Shown here piece after piece: positions 1 through 10,469 of a stretch of DNA of 64,000 bases. The DNA comes from Cinclus cinclus (lineage: Eukaryota; Chordata; Aves; Passeriformes; Cinclidae). A program made the position numbers and the translations under genes. The notes under the pieces were generated by a model that was not told the origin of the DNA, did no database searches, and saw only the letters and a list, made by a program, of their open reading frames with translations. The first letter of the stretch is position 1; each line of letters begins with the position of its first letter. The stretch covers positions 96,107,619 through 96,171,618 of the forward strand of contig NC_085047.1 of the NCBI RefSeq assembly GCF_963662255.1. The letters run 5' to 3'.

Positions 1-3000
1 TGCATTGGGCAGACATAACAATTATTACATTATTGGCAGAAATAGATTTGGATTGAGAAACTATAGCAAACAAATCAGTGACTATGTATCTGACTGAGAA
101 GAAACACTATGATTGATGAATGCTTTCCTGAAGTGCTGCATTGGACCTTCTGCACTAACATATGGGTGAAAGGTACATTTCTTACAGCAAAAACTCACTA
201 GCCTGCTTCCTCCAGTTGTTGCTATAATGGTTTACCATTCTTTATGTGAGACATCCCATGAAATCCAGATACATTACCACTAATTAATAAATGTCAGAGA
301 GTTTTGGTAATGGAAGATGTACCAAATATTTACATGGGTTTCACCTCTTCTTGCATAATTCTTCTGGAATCCCGGGGAGGATTTTTGCCCCTTTTTGGGT
401 CACAAATCACCTATAAAATAATACTGAAATCTATGAACCGAAAACATTGCCACTGAACATCCAGGAGAATTATTTACCAGTGTTAAAATGCTAGTTTGGA
501 GATTTGGCGAGAACTTGAGCACCACCACAACTAATGAGATAACTGAATCAAAAGGTGAACAGACTGGATGCGAATACTCCACCTAACACATGCCCAGTTT
601 CTTTGACAAGCAAATCCAAGAAACTTCAGAAAGAGATCACAGATGGAACCAAGTCTGTGTAACCATTTGTCTTTATAAACAGAGTCACCAATAAAACATG
701 AGTGGAGACAGTACATGGTCCTGTATCATCTCGCATACTCTTAGTGTGCATAATCATCCATGCTCTTCAAGCAAGGGATGGAGATGTATTATTTTTCAGA
801 GCGTATGTTTTCTTTTTATTTTTCAAACAAAGGTTTGAAGGCAATTTCATTAGCAGAAGTTAATGGGAAGTTAATAGGAGAAAACTTTGAAGCATTATAT
901 ATGATATTGTCAGTTCTGTGGAAATACTCCATACCATTTTATCCAAACATTACTTCCTCCCAGAACATGACCAAAAGCCTCTTGAAATTAACAGGTGCCT
1001 TTACACTGAATCCAGCAGACCTCATTGCATTACACTTATCTGTCAATGGTCCGTTTATCTTGGTCCTGTTGAACAGGTCTTTTAATGGTAATGGTTTATG
1101 CTATGTCCAGTAAGTAAATGAGTAAAAATTGTACATTAGGGTACATATGGATTATATATTATATAGTGTTTCACATGAACAGTATATTAATTTTGTTAAT
1201 TTGAAAAGATATGTCTGGAAAACATTCACAGTAGAGCAGAAAAGGTAGAATCATATCTCAAAGAATAAACATATTTGTTGTATAATTCCAGTGTAATTTG
1301 TTCTGTATCTGACCAAGTACTCAGAAGAGGTATTTAATGGGTAAGTGGTATATAAGTGATAAATTATATATATATATATATATAGGAGTAAAATAAGTAA
1401 ATAAATAAAGGGGGAGGGGAAGAAAAGCTTATTTATTTTCAGAGAAAGAATTCTTAGTTGTATACTTAAACTATTGATAATTGTTGAGTAAACCCCTGCT
1501 CTCTTTAATTGCAGAGTTCTGTGTAGTGTCTGCAAAAAGCTTTATTTAAGAGGAGAAAAACTGTCTGGCACATCTACTTCCAAGCATAAGATTTATACAA
1601 AGCTTAAGTACCACAAGAATCAGTAAAAAAAAAATATATATATATATATACAAATAAACAACAGAAATCTGACTCAATTCAAAATTATTTTATTTTGAAA
1701 GAGGCTACCAGCTTTGTCCTGGTTTTATTACATTTGGATGGATACAAAGTAAGGCAGAAGTAAAAATGTGATGTATAATGGAGTATTTGTTTATTAGAAT
1801 AGAACAAATAAGTATTTGGAGATAATTCCTTCAAAATCTGTTTCAGAGTAAAAAAAAAAAAAAAACAAAAAACGTACCAAGCAGGAGGTTTATTGAAGTC
1901 TGTCCACTTATTTGCCACCAGAGTTTAAAACTGTAAAACAAACCCAGTTACAGAAAATATAACTAATTTATTTGAGCCCTCTCCATGCTATTTCTCTAAA
2001 CAGATTTTTGAAAGAGTTGTTGGCATTAAACTGCGTATCTTCTCACTAAGGGTCCAAAGTGATGTTAACACATCAAGAAGCTTGATCCCTAACCCAGCTA
2101 TGTCTGACAACAATATCACAAGATCACCACATGATGGCACTGACTAAGATTGCTGGTCAGTCCTGGAAAGACCATTAACCTGACAGCAACACTACTACAG
2201 AGCTTGAAAATCTGTTCCTTCTAGGCCTGTACTGGGCCTGCAGCGCACACAGACACTACACTAACAGCAATTTTCAAAACAGCCAAGCCATTAGACCACT
2301 ACAATTAACACTTTGTGTCAGAAATCCTATTCATAATTGTCCTCTTTTATTTCTGGCTATCCTAGACCTCTCCTAATTGTTAGCTACTACCTCCAGTTGG
2401 AAGACAAAGAAAAAGTCCTCCCTGTGAACTATCTAAACAGAGAAACAGTAGTCTATCTCATTTTGTCTATCGCATTCAACAGATGAAAATCTGAAAAATA
2501 CTGCTACATGGAAGTTTGCTACCATCAAATCATGCCAGTATTATTTCATATGTCATCTGTTATGGTGAAACACTGAAGGGGCTTAGTCTTAATGATCTGT
2601 GTAACTAAATCTCAAAAATATTTTTAATTTATTACAAAATAAATTCATACCCAAGTAAATACAAATTTCTATTTATATTCATTCTATATATGACATCGTA
2701 ACAGTAACTGCAGAGTCAGTAAGAGTGCCATTCATTTTCAAATCTTACCTCTCTTAAAAGGCTCAGCCTCCCCATCAAGTTGCAAATCTCAGTTAGCACA
2801 TAAATAACAGAAGACAGACAAGCATGGAAAATCCTAACCCTCCACTGAAGCTTGCCAGTGGTATACACTGACTGAAATACGTCCTATGACATTGAGTGGT
2901 GTGTGGGCTCAGCACAGAAGACAGCTGAAAGAATCATACATTGTGACATCAGTAACTACAATTTATTTTTAGATTATTACAGTACAAATCTGAGCATTCC

Positions 3001-5390
3001 TAGCTAGGGATCGTTCCAGCATGTGGTAATGCATTCAGTTTGAATTAGCCATGACACTGGTAAACCCCCACTGCAGATCTCACAGGGTAAGTCAGTGTTC
3101 TACAGGGGCTGCTTCTATACAGCTATACAGGCAAGCCACAAAGTAACCCTGTTTCATACCCAGCTTATTTTTATTGTCAAAATTTATCTCCATTTGTTTG
3201 CCTGGGTTAAAGAGAGATGAGCTTGCTGGAAACATTTCCAGAATAATTTCCTACTTTTTATATTCAACCACTGCCAACTGTCCATAAACTGTATCTTTCA
3301 GTTTTCTATTCTCTCCCTTTATACCCAAGTTGTGAAAAGTTTATTACCATTTATCTCATTGCTAAAAATTTTCCAAGAGTATTGCCAATAAAACTTGTTA
3401 CTTGTACTTCCTCCACTAGACAGCAAAGTGTTTTTTTCTTGTTGGTGTTTGGGGTTTTTTATTGGTACTCTTTTATTTTTCTTTCAAAACCAATCTGGGG
3501 ACTACTAAAACAAACACAATGAGAAGGGTAGAACTATTAAAAGGTGACATAGTTGAATACATAACCCTGTCAGATGTGAGGATCAAAGTGGCTCACAGCT
3601 TAAATGCTTTACAAACATTGCTTGAGAGCACCTGAGTTGAACTGTGCCAGAGGATAGCTGCAGCTGGACATGAGATACCTATATTGATTTGTGCAGCTTG
3701 TGTTTATGTTTTATTAGTTTTTTCTTCCTATAAAGACTCACAGCCTTGTAATTCTGTGCACGAAACTAACCAATTTACTCATGCAGAAGAGATCTTGAAT
3801 CCTGATGACAAGTCTTCAAGCGACAGAATGACTAAATTATATGCTGGTTATAGCACGATACTTATTCCTGTCCTACCCAGGTGGAGCTGTTCTTTACACT
3901 ATGTGATTCAGCCATCAAATAGCAGTGTGCGTGTTTGAAAGGCCAAGAGGAGGCTGTATTGAGAACCTGTCAAAAACAAACGTGCAAACCTCTATGTAGA
4001 AATCAGTAAGTGTTGCTTGAATCAATCTTTTGTTAAAAAAGAATAAAAAAGCAAAACAGATCCTTGTTTCTATATAATATTTTTAATACAAAGCTTCAGT
4101 TAAATAGGTTTTCTTTCTGCCTCTTGCCTTCATCTCTGCATGACAGGTCTCCAGATGAAGGATGCTATTAGGATTGACATTTTCATCAAATGTAAACATT
4201 TTCAGGTGAATGATCTGCCCAAGAACATGGGATTAGCTAAAGTATCTGGAAGACTACAAAATACAGAGGCTAGCATGGCATCTCCAGTAAACCTCCCAGT
4301 TTTATCACTTGTCCTAATTTAATCCAGTTGGTCTGTTCCGTTCACACTATGAGGCTTGCTTTTGTTTGCTCGCATTGTGATGACTTTAAAAGGAATGACA
4401 GTGCTCACTGTGTTTTGCTGATCAAGAAAAAAACACTGGGAATTTTTTTTTATTTTTTTAATTTTTCATTGAATATTGGATCAAGATGTTTTGGATGTCA
4501 AACTGAATTTCAGTTTAGTATTTGTTACAACTTAATAGGTTGCACTTGAACACAACTCACCAAAAAAAAATTGGATATATATAATACACTGGCATATTAA
4601 TAGAGAAGAAAGGGTAATAATAGCTGCATGCATATACAAAGGATGAATAATTTAACAATTATAAATATCATGCAAAAATTAAATTTATTTTTTTATTATT
4701 CTGAGAAAATTGCATGCCATCACAGACATTGCAGTTTTGAATAATCAGAAAGTGCATGGCATGTCTTCATGGTTCTCAAACCTTAATGATTCAATGAAAT
4801 ATGATTCATAAGACAATGCATGAAACCCTCTATTCAGCAATATATGGAAAAAATACTTAGAATTTCCTGCCTTAATGCATCTGTATAGTCTATATAAAGG
4901 CTACCTGTACAGAAGCCCACATAAGTATTAATAGAAAGAATATAAAGTAAGTATTTTGTAAGTAAAATGAAATTAAAATGCAGAGTTCATTTGATATATG
5001 AAATCACTTTGCTTTTACCATGCAAAGCAGTGTTCTTACCGAGGAATTAAAACTAGTGGAAATAATTGCTTGTTAAGGTGAGAAATAGTTTATTTCTTTA
5101 GTGCTGAGGATTTATACATCTTATAAAAACTTAATTTTTGTCCCACATGACATAGGAAAAAATATTACCCTTTAATACATGAGATCTGCATTAGCAGTTG
5201 TATTTATATTTTAGGAAGAGAAGAATAGCAGGGATTTGCATTTTGGTGTGACTGCATATTCCTCCAATTAAGCTTTGAATTCTAATCTCCTAAACACATG
5301 CATGTATGTCCTTAACATTATTAATTTAAAACCAAACTAGAGCGTTATCTTGCTTTCAACGCTGATCAAACATCAGGTTAAAGGGGTGTT
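1..5390. other. AT-rich region without a recognisable gene
   Basis: I see no coding exon, RNA gene or identifiable transposon in this stretch. It holds short simple repeats: a TA dinucleotide run at about 1365-1384, a second A-run plus TA run near 1627-1651, and an A-run near 1850-1865. The longest open frame (760-1113, + strand, 117 codons) has no recognisable domain and no promoter context, and I treat it as chance. An exon of a large gene could be hidden here, because short exons without family motifs cannot be recognised by eye. Confidence 0.6.
1365..1384. repeat. (TA)n microsatellite
   Basis: An uninterrupted alternation of T and A of about 20 bases, directly visible. It is a simple repeat with no sign of function and is likely to vary in length between individuals. 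Confidence 0.9.
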
Positions 5391-5522
5391 TTGAAGGGCG
5401 GTGTGGGGGGGTGTATTTTGGGTTTTTGCGGTGGCGTTGGTTTCTCTCCCAACACCAAACACCCGGACTCGCCCGCGCGTTCCTGCCATCCCTAGGGAAG
5501 GCAGCAGCCCCGCGGAGGCTGC

Positions 5523-5554
5523 GGACGGACGGACGGACGGACGGAGGGACGGAC
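5523..5554. repeat. (GGAC)n tetranucleotide repeat in CpG island
   Basis: Five GGAC units, one GGAG and two more GGAC units follow one another without interruption. It is a GC-rich simple repeat inside the CpG island. Its strong G/C strand skew could favour R-loops, which is inference. Confidence 0.9.
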
Positions 5555-6086
5555 GGCCGGGCACCGGCACCCCGAACCACAGCTCGGGCGCTGCCGTCCC
5601 CGCGGGCCCACCGCCCGCCCGAGCCTGCCGCGCCCGGGGCGCCGAGGCTCCTTCACCCGTGCCTCGGCCGCCGGGCCGGTTCTCCGCCTCCACCGCGCCC
5701 GGGGCGCTCCCGCCGCCTCCCCGATCCCGGAGAACTCCCCGACTTCCCGCCGGGGCGCGCGGCGCTGCGGCGGCGGGCGCGCGGCTGGGAGGGCCCGCAC
5801 CGCCACCTGGCGGCCGCGCCCCGCCTCTGCCGCCGCGTCCCCCGCAAACTTCTCTCCTCCCCCCCACCACGCCGGGCGCCCAAACCGGCCAAGTTTCCCG
5901 GCCGCGACGCCGTCTATTCTTAGCCCCGCTCCAGGCACGGCGGCGGGACACCCGCTCCGACCCACTCCCGCTGCCCGCGCCCCGCACCCTTCCGCAGCGG
6001 CGGCGCGGGACGCGCCCCGCCCGCCCGACCCTGCGCGCCCGAGAGATGAGTGCGGGGGCGGCCGCTCGGGCCCCGTCCGCCAGGGC

Positions 6087-6106
6087 GGCTCGGCTCGGCT
6101 CGGCTC
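6087..6106. repeat. (GGCTC)4 pentanucleotide repeat
   Basis: Four exact GGCTC units in the CpG island. A similar short pentamer array, (GGAGC)4, lies in the second lobe at 7881-7900. Such arrays are common slippage products in GC-rich 5' regions. Confidence 0.9.
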
Positions 6107-6390
6107 TGCGGGGCCGCCCCCGCTCCCCGGGGCGGTGCGGGGCTGCGCTGCCGACGGCCTCTCCCGCGGGGAAGGGGCAAAGCCCGGCGGCCGCGGAGGC
6201 GCCTCATGCCGGCAGCCCCCGCCTCGCCCGCCCCCGCCCCAGCTTTGCAGAGAAGCCGATTTACTGCCGAGCTGGGGAGGAGTGTGTGGCGGGGTGAGCG
6301 GTGCTGCTCGTCTCTTTTTTTCTCCTTTTCTTTTCCCCCCGCCCCCGGTCCGCGCACGCTGGCTCTCCCCAGTGCCAGTCCCCGCTCCAT

Positions 6391-6401
6391 CACGTGCGGA
6401 A
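6391..6401. promoter_or_regulatory. E-box CACGTG abutting an ETS-like core
   Basis: CACGTG (6391-6396) is the palindromic E-box bound by USF, MYC and MITF-type bHLH-ZIP factors. It runs into CGGAAG (6396-6401), the reported core of ETS/GABP sites. Both are typical of CpG-island promoters. The motif match is visible; binding is inferred. Confidence 0.4.
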
Positions 6402-6980
6402 GCCCATGCCCATCACAAAAGCGGGCATTTTACCCGTGCCCGGAAAGGAAATAAAGAACGATAAAGAAGAAAGGAGAAGGAGAAAAGAAAGGGGGGAGGG
6501 GGGTGAAAGGAAAAAAAAAGGGGGTGGTGGGGGGGAAGAAAACCCCACCACGGAATATTTTAAGCGAAAGCGGGTGAACCGCTTAATCCCAGAAGATCCA
6601 AGATTTCCTCTGAGCAGCCGCCTCCCTTGTCACCGCCGCCCGTCCCTATCCCTTTTTGCTTTCCCGTGGCTGTGGCGATGGCAAGGAAAGTGGTTAACCA
6701 AAACCCTACGTGTTGGTTTTGTGTTTCCCTGAAAACCACAGGCGCACTCAGAGAATGAGGTACCGCTCCTGCCCCTCTTCGCGCTTGCAAGAAACTGTGG
6801 CTTCGCTCTTTCTTTCTCTGCCTGTACTGCAGATATTTTTCCCTCCTCTCCTCCACACTCTTCTGTTTATTTCCCTGCAAGGCAAAGCTACTTTGTAAAC
6901 ATCTCACACAGAACCTCAGAGCCTTTCCAAATAGCTGATTGCAGCAAAATGCCTCCGAACAAATTATGGTGCAAGGGGGA

Positions 6981-6988
6981 TATAAAGG
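6981..6988 (+). promoter_or_regulatory. TATA-like box TATAAAGG
   Basis: TATAAAGG follows a short G-rich stretch and would place a start site near 7010 on the + strand. The match to the vertebrate TATA box is good, but no initiator or downstream gene can be named, so this is a candidate only. Confidence 0.3.
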
Positions 6989-7018
6989 ATGAGACCGAAG
7001 TGGGTAAAAAATAAATAA

Positions 7019-7038
7019 ATTTGCATAAATATGCATAT
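7019..7038. promoter_or_regulatory. POU-octamer-like inverted repeat
   Basis: A perfect octamer ATTTGCAT (7019-7026) is followed after four bases by ATGCATAT (7031-7038). Within it TGCATA and TATGCA form a perfect inverted repeat with two bases between (7022-7035). POU-domain factors such as OCT/BRN bind ATGCAAAT (reverse complement ATTTGCAT), and pairs of half-sites can bind POU dimers. The sequence match is direct; use as a binding site is inferred. Confidence 0.35.
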
Positions 7039-7198
7039 GTGACAAGAAGATCGCGTATGATGGTGGAAATGTCAGAAAGAAAGTATCGCTTTATCATGAT
7101 GGGAAAAGTAAAAGCACAGACGACTGCACCAAACTGCTCGCCCTTTGCCAGAGTACCAACTGCAACACCTCTCCCTCTCTTCCTCCACCCTCGCCGAG

Positions 7199-7232
7199 AA
7201 AAAAAAAAAAAAAAAAAACGGGGGGGGGGGGG
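7199..7232. repeat. Homopolymer junction A20-C-G13
   Basis: Twenty A residues (7199-7218), one C and thirteen G residues (7220-7232) are visible in order, followed by more A-rich sequence to about 7266. The G-run could contribute to a G-quadruplex. Homopolymers of this length are also prone to sequencing error, so their exact lengths are uncertain. Confidence 0.85.
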
Positions 7233-7682
7233 AACAGAAAAAAAAAACAACAGAAAAAAAAAGGAAAATTAACACTCAAACTGCAAATCCGGTACTCCTA
7301 CCTTAACACTGGGATAGCTGCAGATGCATGGGGGTCTTTTTTACACAGCCAAAATCTTTCAGGAAATCCTCTCGGGCTATCATGCAACCAGGATTATTCA
7401 CATACGGTTCCTGCTCTCCTTTTTGGAATCCAATGCGATTGGCTTCTCCAAAGGAATGCAACGACCACGAAAGGGGGGAAAAATTAAAAATAACAAGAAG
7501 AAAGACAACAACACTGGATTTGAAGGAAACTCGTGTTCTCGGTTGTAAGCGACCTACATTCAGGCAGAAAATTCATTGCGAATCAGTGCGAGAGGGAGAG
7601 TTGAGTCTGCAAGTAGGAGCTGTGATTGCCTATGCAGAAAGACCGAGCCGCGGAGAGACTGAACTGCAAGGCAAGGCGAGCT

Positions 7683-7726
7683 GGGAGAGAGAGGGTGAGG
7701 GGGGAGAGAGAGGAGGGGGGGAGAGG
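7683..7726. repeat. Polypurine tract, GA-rich
   Basis: Forty-four bases of G and A interrupted by one T (7696). It lies about 30 bases upstream of the inverted CCAAT box. GA-rich tracts are common in promoters and can form triplex DNA. The composition is seen; the structural effect is inferred. Confidence 0.8.
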
Positions 7727-7757
7727 TCCAGGCTGTACCAGGCGCTCTCCTCCCGCT

Positions 7758-7799
7758 ATTGGACCAAACTGAATGAAATTCACAAAGCCGCCAGCCAAT
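7758..7799. promoter_or_regulatory. Paired CCAAT boxes (NF-Y type)
   Basis: ATTGG at 7758-7762 and CCAAT at 7795-7799 face each other, 37 bases apart. The second sits in the context CAGCCAATGG, close to the full NF-Y consensus. NF-Y pairs are a known hallmark of CpG-island promoters without TATA boxes. Confidence 0.5.
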
Positions 7800-7880
7800 G
7801 GCTCCCCGCAGCCAGCCCAGCGCTACAGAAACCGCATCTCCATCCACAGCCCCCCGCGAAGGAGCGGCGCATCCCCGCGC

Positions 7881-7900
7881 GGAGCGGAGCGGAGCGGAGC
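7881..7900. repeat. (GGAGC)4 pentanucleotide repeat
   Basis: Four exact GGAGC units in the likely 5' untranslated region of the second CpG lobe. It is a short slippage repeat with no coding meaning that I can support. Confidence 0.9.
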
Positions 7901-8193
7901 CGGGCCGGGCACCGGGGGCTGGACAGGTGGGCACTGCGCACACGGAGGGCTGAAGGTGTCCTTATCTATGCGTGTGTGTGTGTGTTCGCGGGGATCACAC
8001 AATTCACACTGCCGATCCCTCTGCTCGGTGGTCATGTACAGCAAGCGCAGTCTTTGTTAACCCTTTACAGTGGCAGTTTCTACAGTGCCAGCCTGTTGTT
8101 ACCATATTCACCCATTTGCGTTTTTGTGGAGCTGACAGAATAATTGTACACCAAGCAATAAAGCATTTTGTTCCTGGTCCCCATCGTCCCAGA

Positions 8194-8258
8194 AAATTAC
8201 AAAAAAAAACAAAACAAAACAACCAAACAACAACAAAATAAAAACAACCAAAAAAACC
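8194..8258. repeat. A-rich low-complexity tract (A/C)
   Basis: A run of A-tracts separated by single C or CC. Its mirror type, T-tracts separated by G, recurs through the window (12781, 34391, 41600, 61210). I see no poly(A)-tailed retrogene body next to it. Confidence 0.8.
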
Positions 8259-9831
8259 AGCAAAGCTGACAATCATTTTAAACCGATTCCCTATTTTTTT
8301 CATAAGGAAACCAGTTATTTGTTGTTCGTATTTCAGTTGTCTAGCCCATAAGCTAAGTGATGGTAGAGTGGGGTCCCTGCAATTATTGCCACGTGCTACA
8401 ACACAGGATCTCTGGTTCATTCCTGAGTATAGTTTCAGCGTGAGGGTGGTGAAGCAAATATGTGCTTAGACCTCAACAGCTACACCTTGTTTCACTCCAC
8501 AGCATGTTCTCTTGAGTGGTTTAATAACAGCACTTATCACCACCTGGAGTGCAAGACCCTGCATTAAGAACAGGGGAGCATTGCCTGACTTCACTGGGAA
8601 TGGAGCAGAGAACCAAATAAGGGGGTCTTGAAGATCTTGCCACAATTTGAAACAAAAATCATATTCAAACCTTTATGAAATTTCCTTCCACAAGACTTGT
8701 ATTAGATTCCACAAGCTGAGTTTTTGACATTTTCAATTCTGAAGAGAAAAAAATAAAAATCTGCAGCTCTTCTTTTCTAGATGCATTGTTTTTGCCCCCA
8801 TGTCAGATCCTCTGTAGAGAGCAGATAGTGCTTTAAATTCTCAAATCTGAATTGTCTGTGATATTTGGCTTAACAATCACTTCTATGGTCTCCTGTTTCA
8901 AGTGGTAAAGGAATATATACTATCTGATCTAATCATCTAGGAGATGACTAGTAGGCCTGTTGTATGTCTGTTCTTATATTTTGCTATATGGTATGAAGGA
9001 TACTTCCTCAAGTGTCACTTAGGAAGGTATGTTTTGGTTTTAAATGTTGTAAATCTAAATACAGGTGTAATTCATTGGCTTCAAATGTTTTAAGAATTGC
9101 AGTAGTCACTGCTAACTTATTTGTCAGTGAAGTAATTATATTAATATTGCTTATTTATATGTTTTGGCTTACTTAATATAAGTCACTCTAGCAGCAGGTG
9201 TTCATGCAAGTGAATTTTACTGCTTTTGTTATTTTAATAATGCACCCACAATGTGCAACCAATCATATTGCTTGAATGAGTGAATATTTTGACACATTTA
9301 GAAAAGATGTCATCTTGCACTGCCATCTGTCCCAAATTTTGCAGGACAGTCTTTATTTTGATGAATATGTCATACATTTTATAAGATTAATTTGGAGGAT
9401 ATTAAAGTGTGTGCTAGTTAATCTGAATAATGATCTTCCACCTGTGTTGTACTATGAGGAGTCAATTTGTTACAGGTTACCAAAGGATCATCTGTTATGT
9501 TTACAATTAAAGTTTGCAACTGTGACTTAAATATTCTAAAGCACAGCAGTAAAATTAAACTTTCTATAGAGTGTACACAAATTTGTGATCAAATTTGTAT
9601 GTAAGTAAAAGGCATTTGGTCAGAAGAGCAGAATGTACTCTTCTCTTCTTGCAACTTTCAAAAAGCTAAATGTACAATTGGAATCTGTGGCTTATCTGCA
9701 GCAATCGTCTGCATATTTATTCCAAGCAAAAGTCCAGGAGCAATCATTCAAAGGGAAGAATTCCACTTGCTATATAACACCATCACTTCTTACAAGGTTG
9801 CATTGTATTCTAGTATTAACCCAAATTTACT
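8259..9831. other. Unique AT-rich sequence, no feature seen
   Basis: Between the CpG-island block and the first LTR I see no coding exon, RNA gene or recognisable repeat. The two longest open frames (9276-9530 and 9633-9863, + strand) have no family resemblance, and the second runs into the LTR, so it is not a gene. Confidence 0.6.
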
Positions 9832-10410
9832 TGTTTTGCTGGTTTTGTCTGGGACAGAGTTAATTTGTTCATAGTAGCTAGTATGGGGCTATGGTTTAGT
9901 TTTGTGCTGGAGTTTATAACACAGACATTTTAGTCATTGCTAAGCAGCACATCCAGGTCTTTTCTGCTCCTTATCCCACCCCACCAGGGAGCAGGCTGGG
10001 AGGACACGAGGATTTGAGAGAGGACTGAGCAATATGCTGATCCCAACTGACCAAAGGGATTTCCCACACTGTATGGCATCATGCTCGGCATCTAAATCTG
10101 GGGGAAGAGAAAGGAAGGGGAGGACATTTAGACTGATGCTGTTTGTCTTCCTAAGTTACCACTATGTGTGGTGAAGCCTGGCTTTCCCGACTGAACACCT
10201 GCCTGCCCATGGGAAGTGGTGAGTGAATTCCTTGCTTTGCTTTGCTTGCATGTGCAACTTTTGCTTTACTTATTAAACTGTCTTTACCTCAAGCCAGGAG
10301 ATTCTCACTTTCATTTTTATGATTCTCTCCCCCCATCCTGAGTGTGGAGAGAGGGGCTGTGCAGGGCTGTGTGTGGGGCTTAGTTGCCAAGTGGGAAGTG
10401 GAGGGGAGAG
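9832..10410 (+). mobile_element. Avian endogenous retrovirus LTR (solo, decayed)
   Basis: The sequence opens with TGTTTTGCTGGTTTTGTCTG, matching the start of a widespread avian ERV LTR. It continues in the expected order: the stretch around CTGACCAAAGGGAT (10049-10062), the motif TGCCCATGGGAAGTGGTGA (10204-10222), a polyadenylation signal ATTAAA (10272-10277) followed by a T-rich stretch, and the 3' part with CTTAGTTGCC. These signals read on the + strand. The TATA box expected near 10091 is degraded to TCTAAAT. No internal retroviral sequence (gag, pol or env) adjoins it, so it is a solo LTR left by recombination. The 3' end is eroded, and no clear target-site duplication is seen. I do not assign a Repbase family name. 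Confidence 0.8.
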
Positions 10411-10469
10411 GGGGCATTTCAATTAATTTTGTTTCTCTACTTTTTTTATTCATTCCAAACAATTAGTAT

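Larger units (their letters stand above)
5395..6420. promoter_or_regulatory. CpG island, first lobe
   Basis: Base composition changes abruptly at about 5390 from AT-rich to extremely GC-rich with very frequent CpG. This continues to about 6300 and then tapers. Visible elements include a GGAC tetranucleotide run (5523-5554), an inverted repeat CCGCCA-CC-TGGCGG (5800-5813), a GGCTC pentamer run (6087-6106) and a CACGTG E-box followed directly by an ETS-type CGGAAG core (6391-6401). In warm-blooded vertebrates unmethylated CpG islands of this kind mark promoters. Long open frames cross the block on both strands (for example 5401-6297 + and 5373-5987 -). They are rich in Arg, Pro, Ala and Gly and overlap in several frames, as expected when stop codons are rare by composition, so I do not call them genes. 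The transcript start and direction cannot be read from the sequence alone. Confidence 0.8.
6420..7540. promoter_or_regulatory. Inter-lobe segment of the CpG-island block
   Basis: A mixed-composition stretch between the two GC-rich lobes. It holds purine-rich tracts (about 6470-6540), a moderately CpG-containing part (6540-6760), a TATA-like box (6981), a POU-octamer-like inverted repeat (7019-7038), a polypyrimidine stretch, and an A20-C-G13 tract (7199-7232). Several short open frames cross it, but none resembles a known protein. Its position between two CpG-rich lobes suggests 5' untranslated exon, first intron or core promoter sequence. I cannot say which. Confidence 0.45.
7540..8010 (+). 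promoter_or_regulatory. CpG island, second lobe, with promoter-like elements
   Basis: A second CpG-rich block. It contains a polypurine tract (7683-7726), an inverted CCAAT box ATTGG (7758-7762) and a direct CCAAT box (7795-7799). The two boxes lie 37 bases apart, as is usual for paired NF-Y sites. Downstream are GC-rich sequence with (GGAGC)4 at 7881-7900, a weak splice-donor-like CAG|GTGGGC with the break after 7926, and a TG-alternating run (about 7969-7985). The order CCAAT pair, GC-rich start region, donor would fit transcription on the + strand with a first exon ending at 7926. NF-Y sites work in either orientation, so direction remains a guess. No start codon followed by a recognisable protein is present. 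The gene could be a long non-coding RNA or a protein gene whose coding exons lie elsewhere. Confidence 0.55.

Noticed and set aside
760..1113. 117-codon + strand open frame in AT-rich DNA
   Set aside because: No recognisable domain, no promoter or splice context; frames of this length are expected by chance in 64 kb.
5800..5813. CTCF site
   Set aside because: CCGCCACCTGGCGG shares some bases with the CTCF core but lacks the expected AG at the centre; it is better described as an inverted repeat.
5373..6297. Long open frames on both strands over the CpG island (up to 298 codons)
   Set aside because: Stop codons are rare in this GC-rich sequence, frames overlap on both strands, and the peptides are low-complexity Arg/Pro/Ala/Gly with no domain.
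7328..8143. 271-codon + strand open frame across the second CpG lobe
   Set aside because: It spans promoter-like elements (CCAAT pair, polypurine tract), is low in complexity and matches no protein family that I know.
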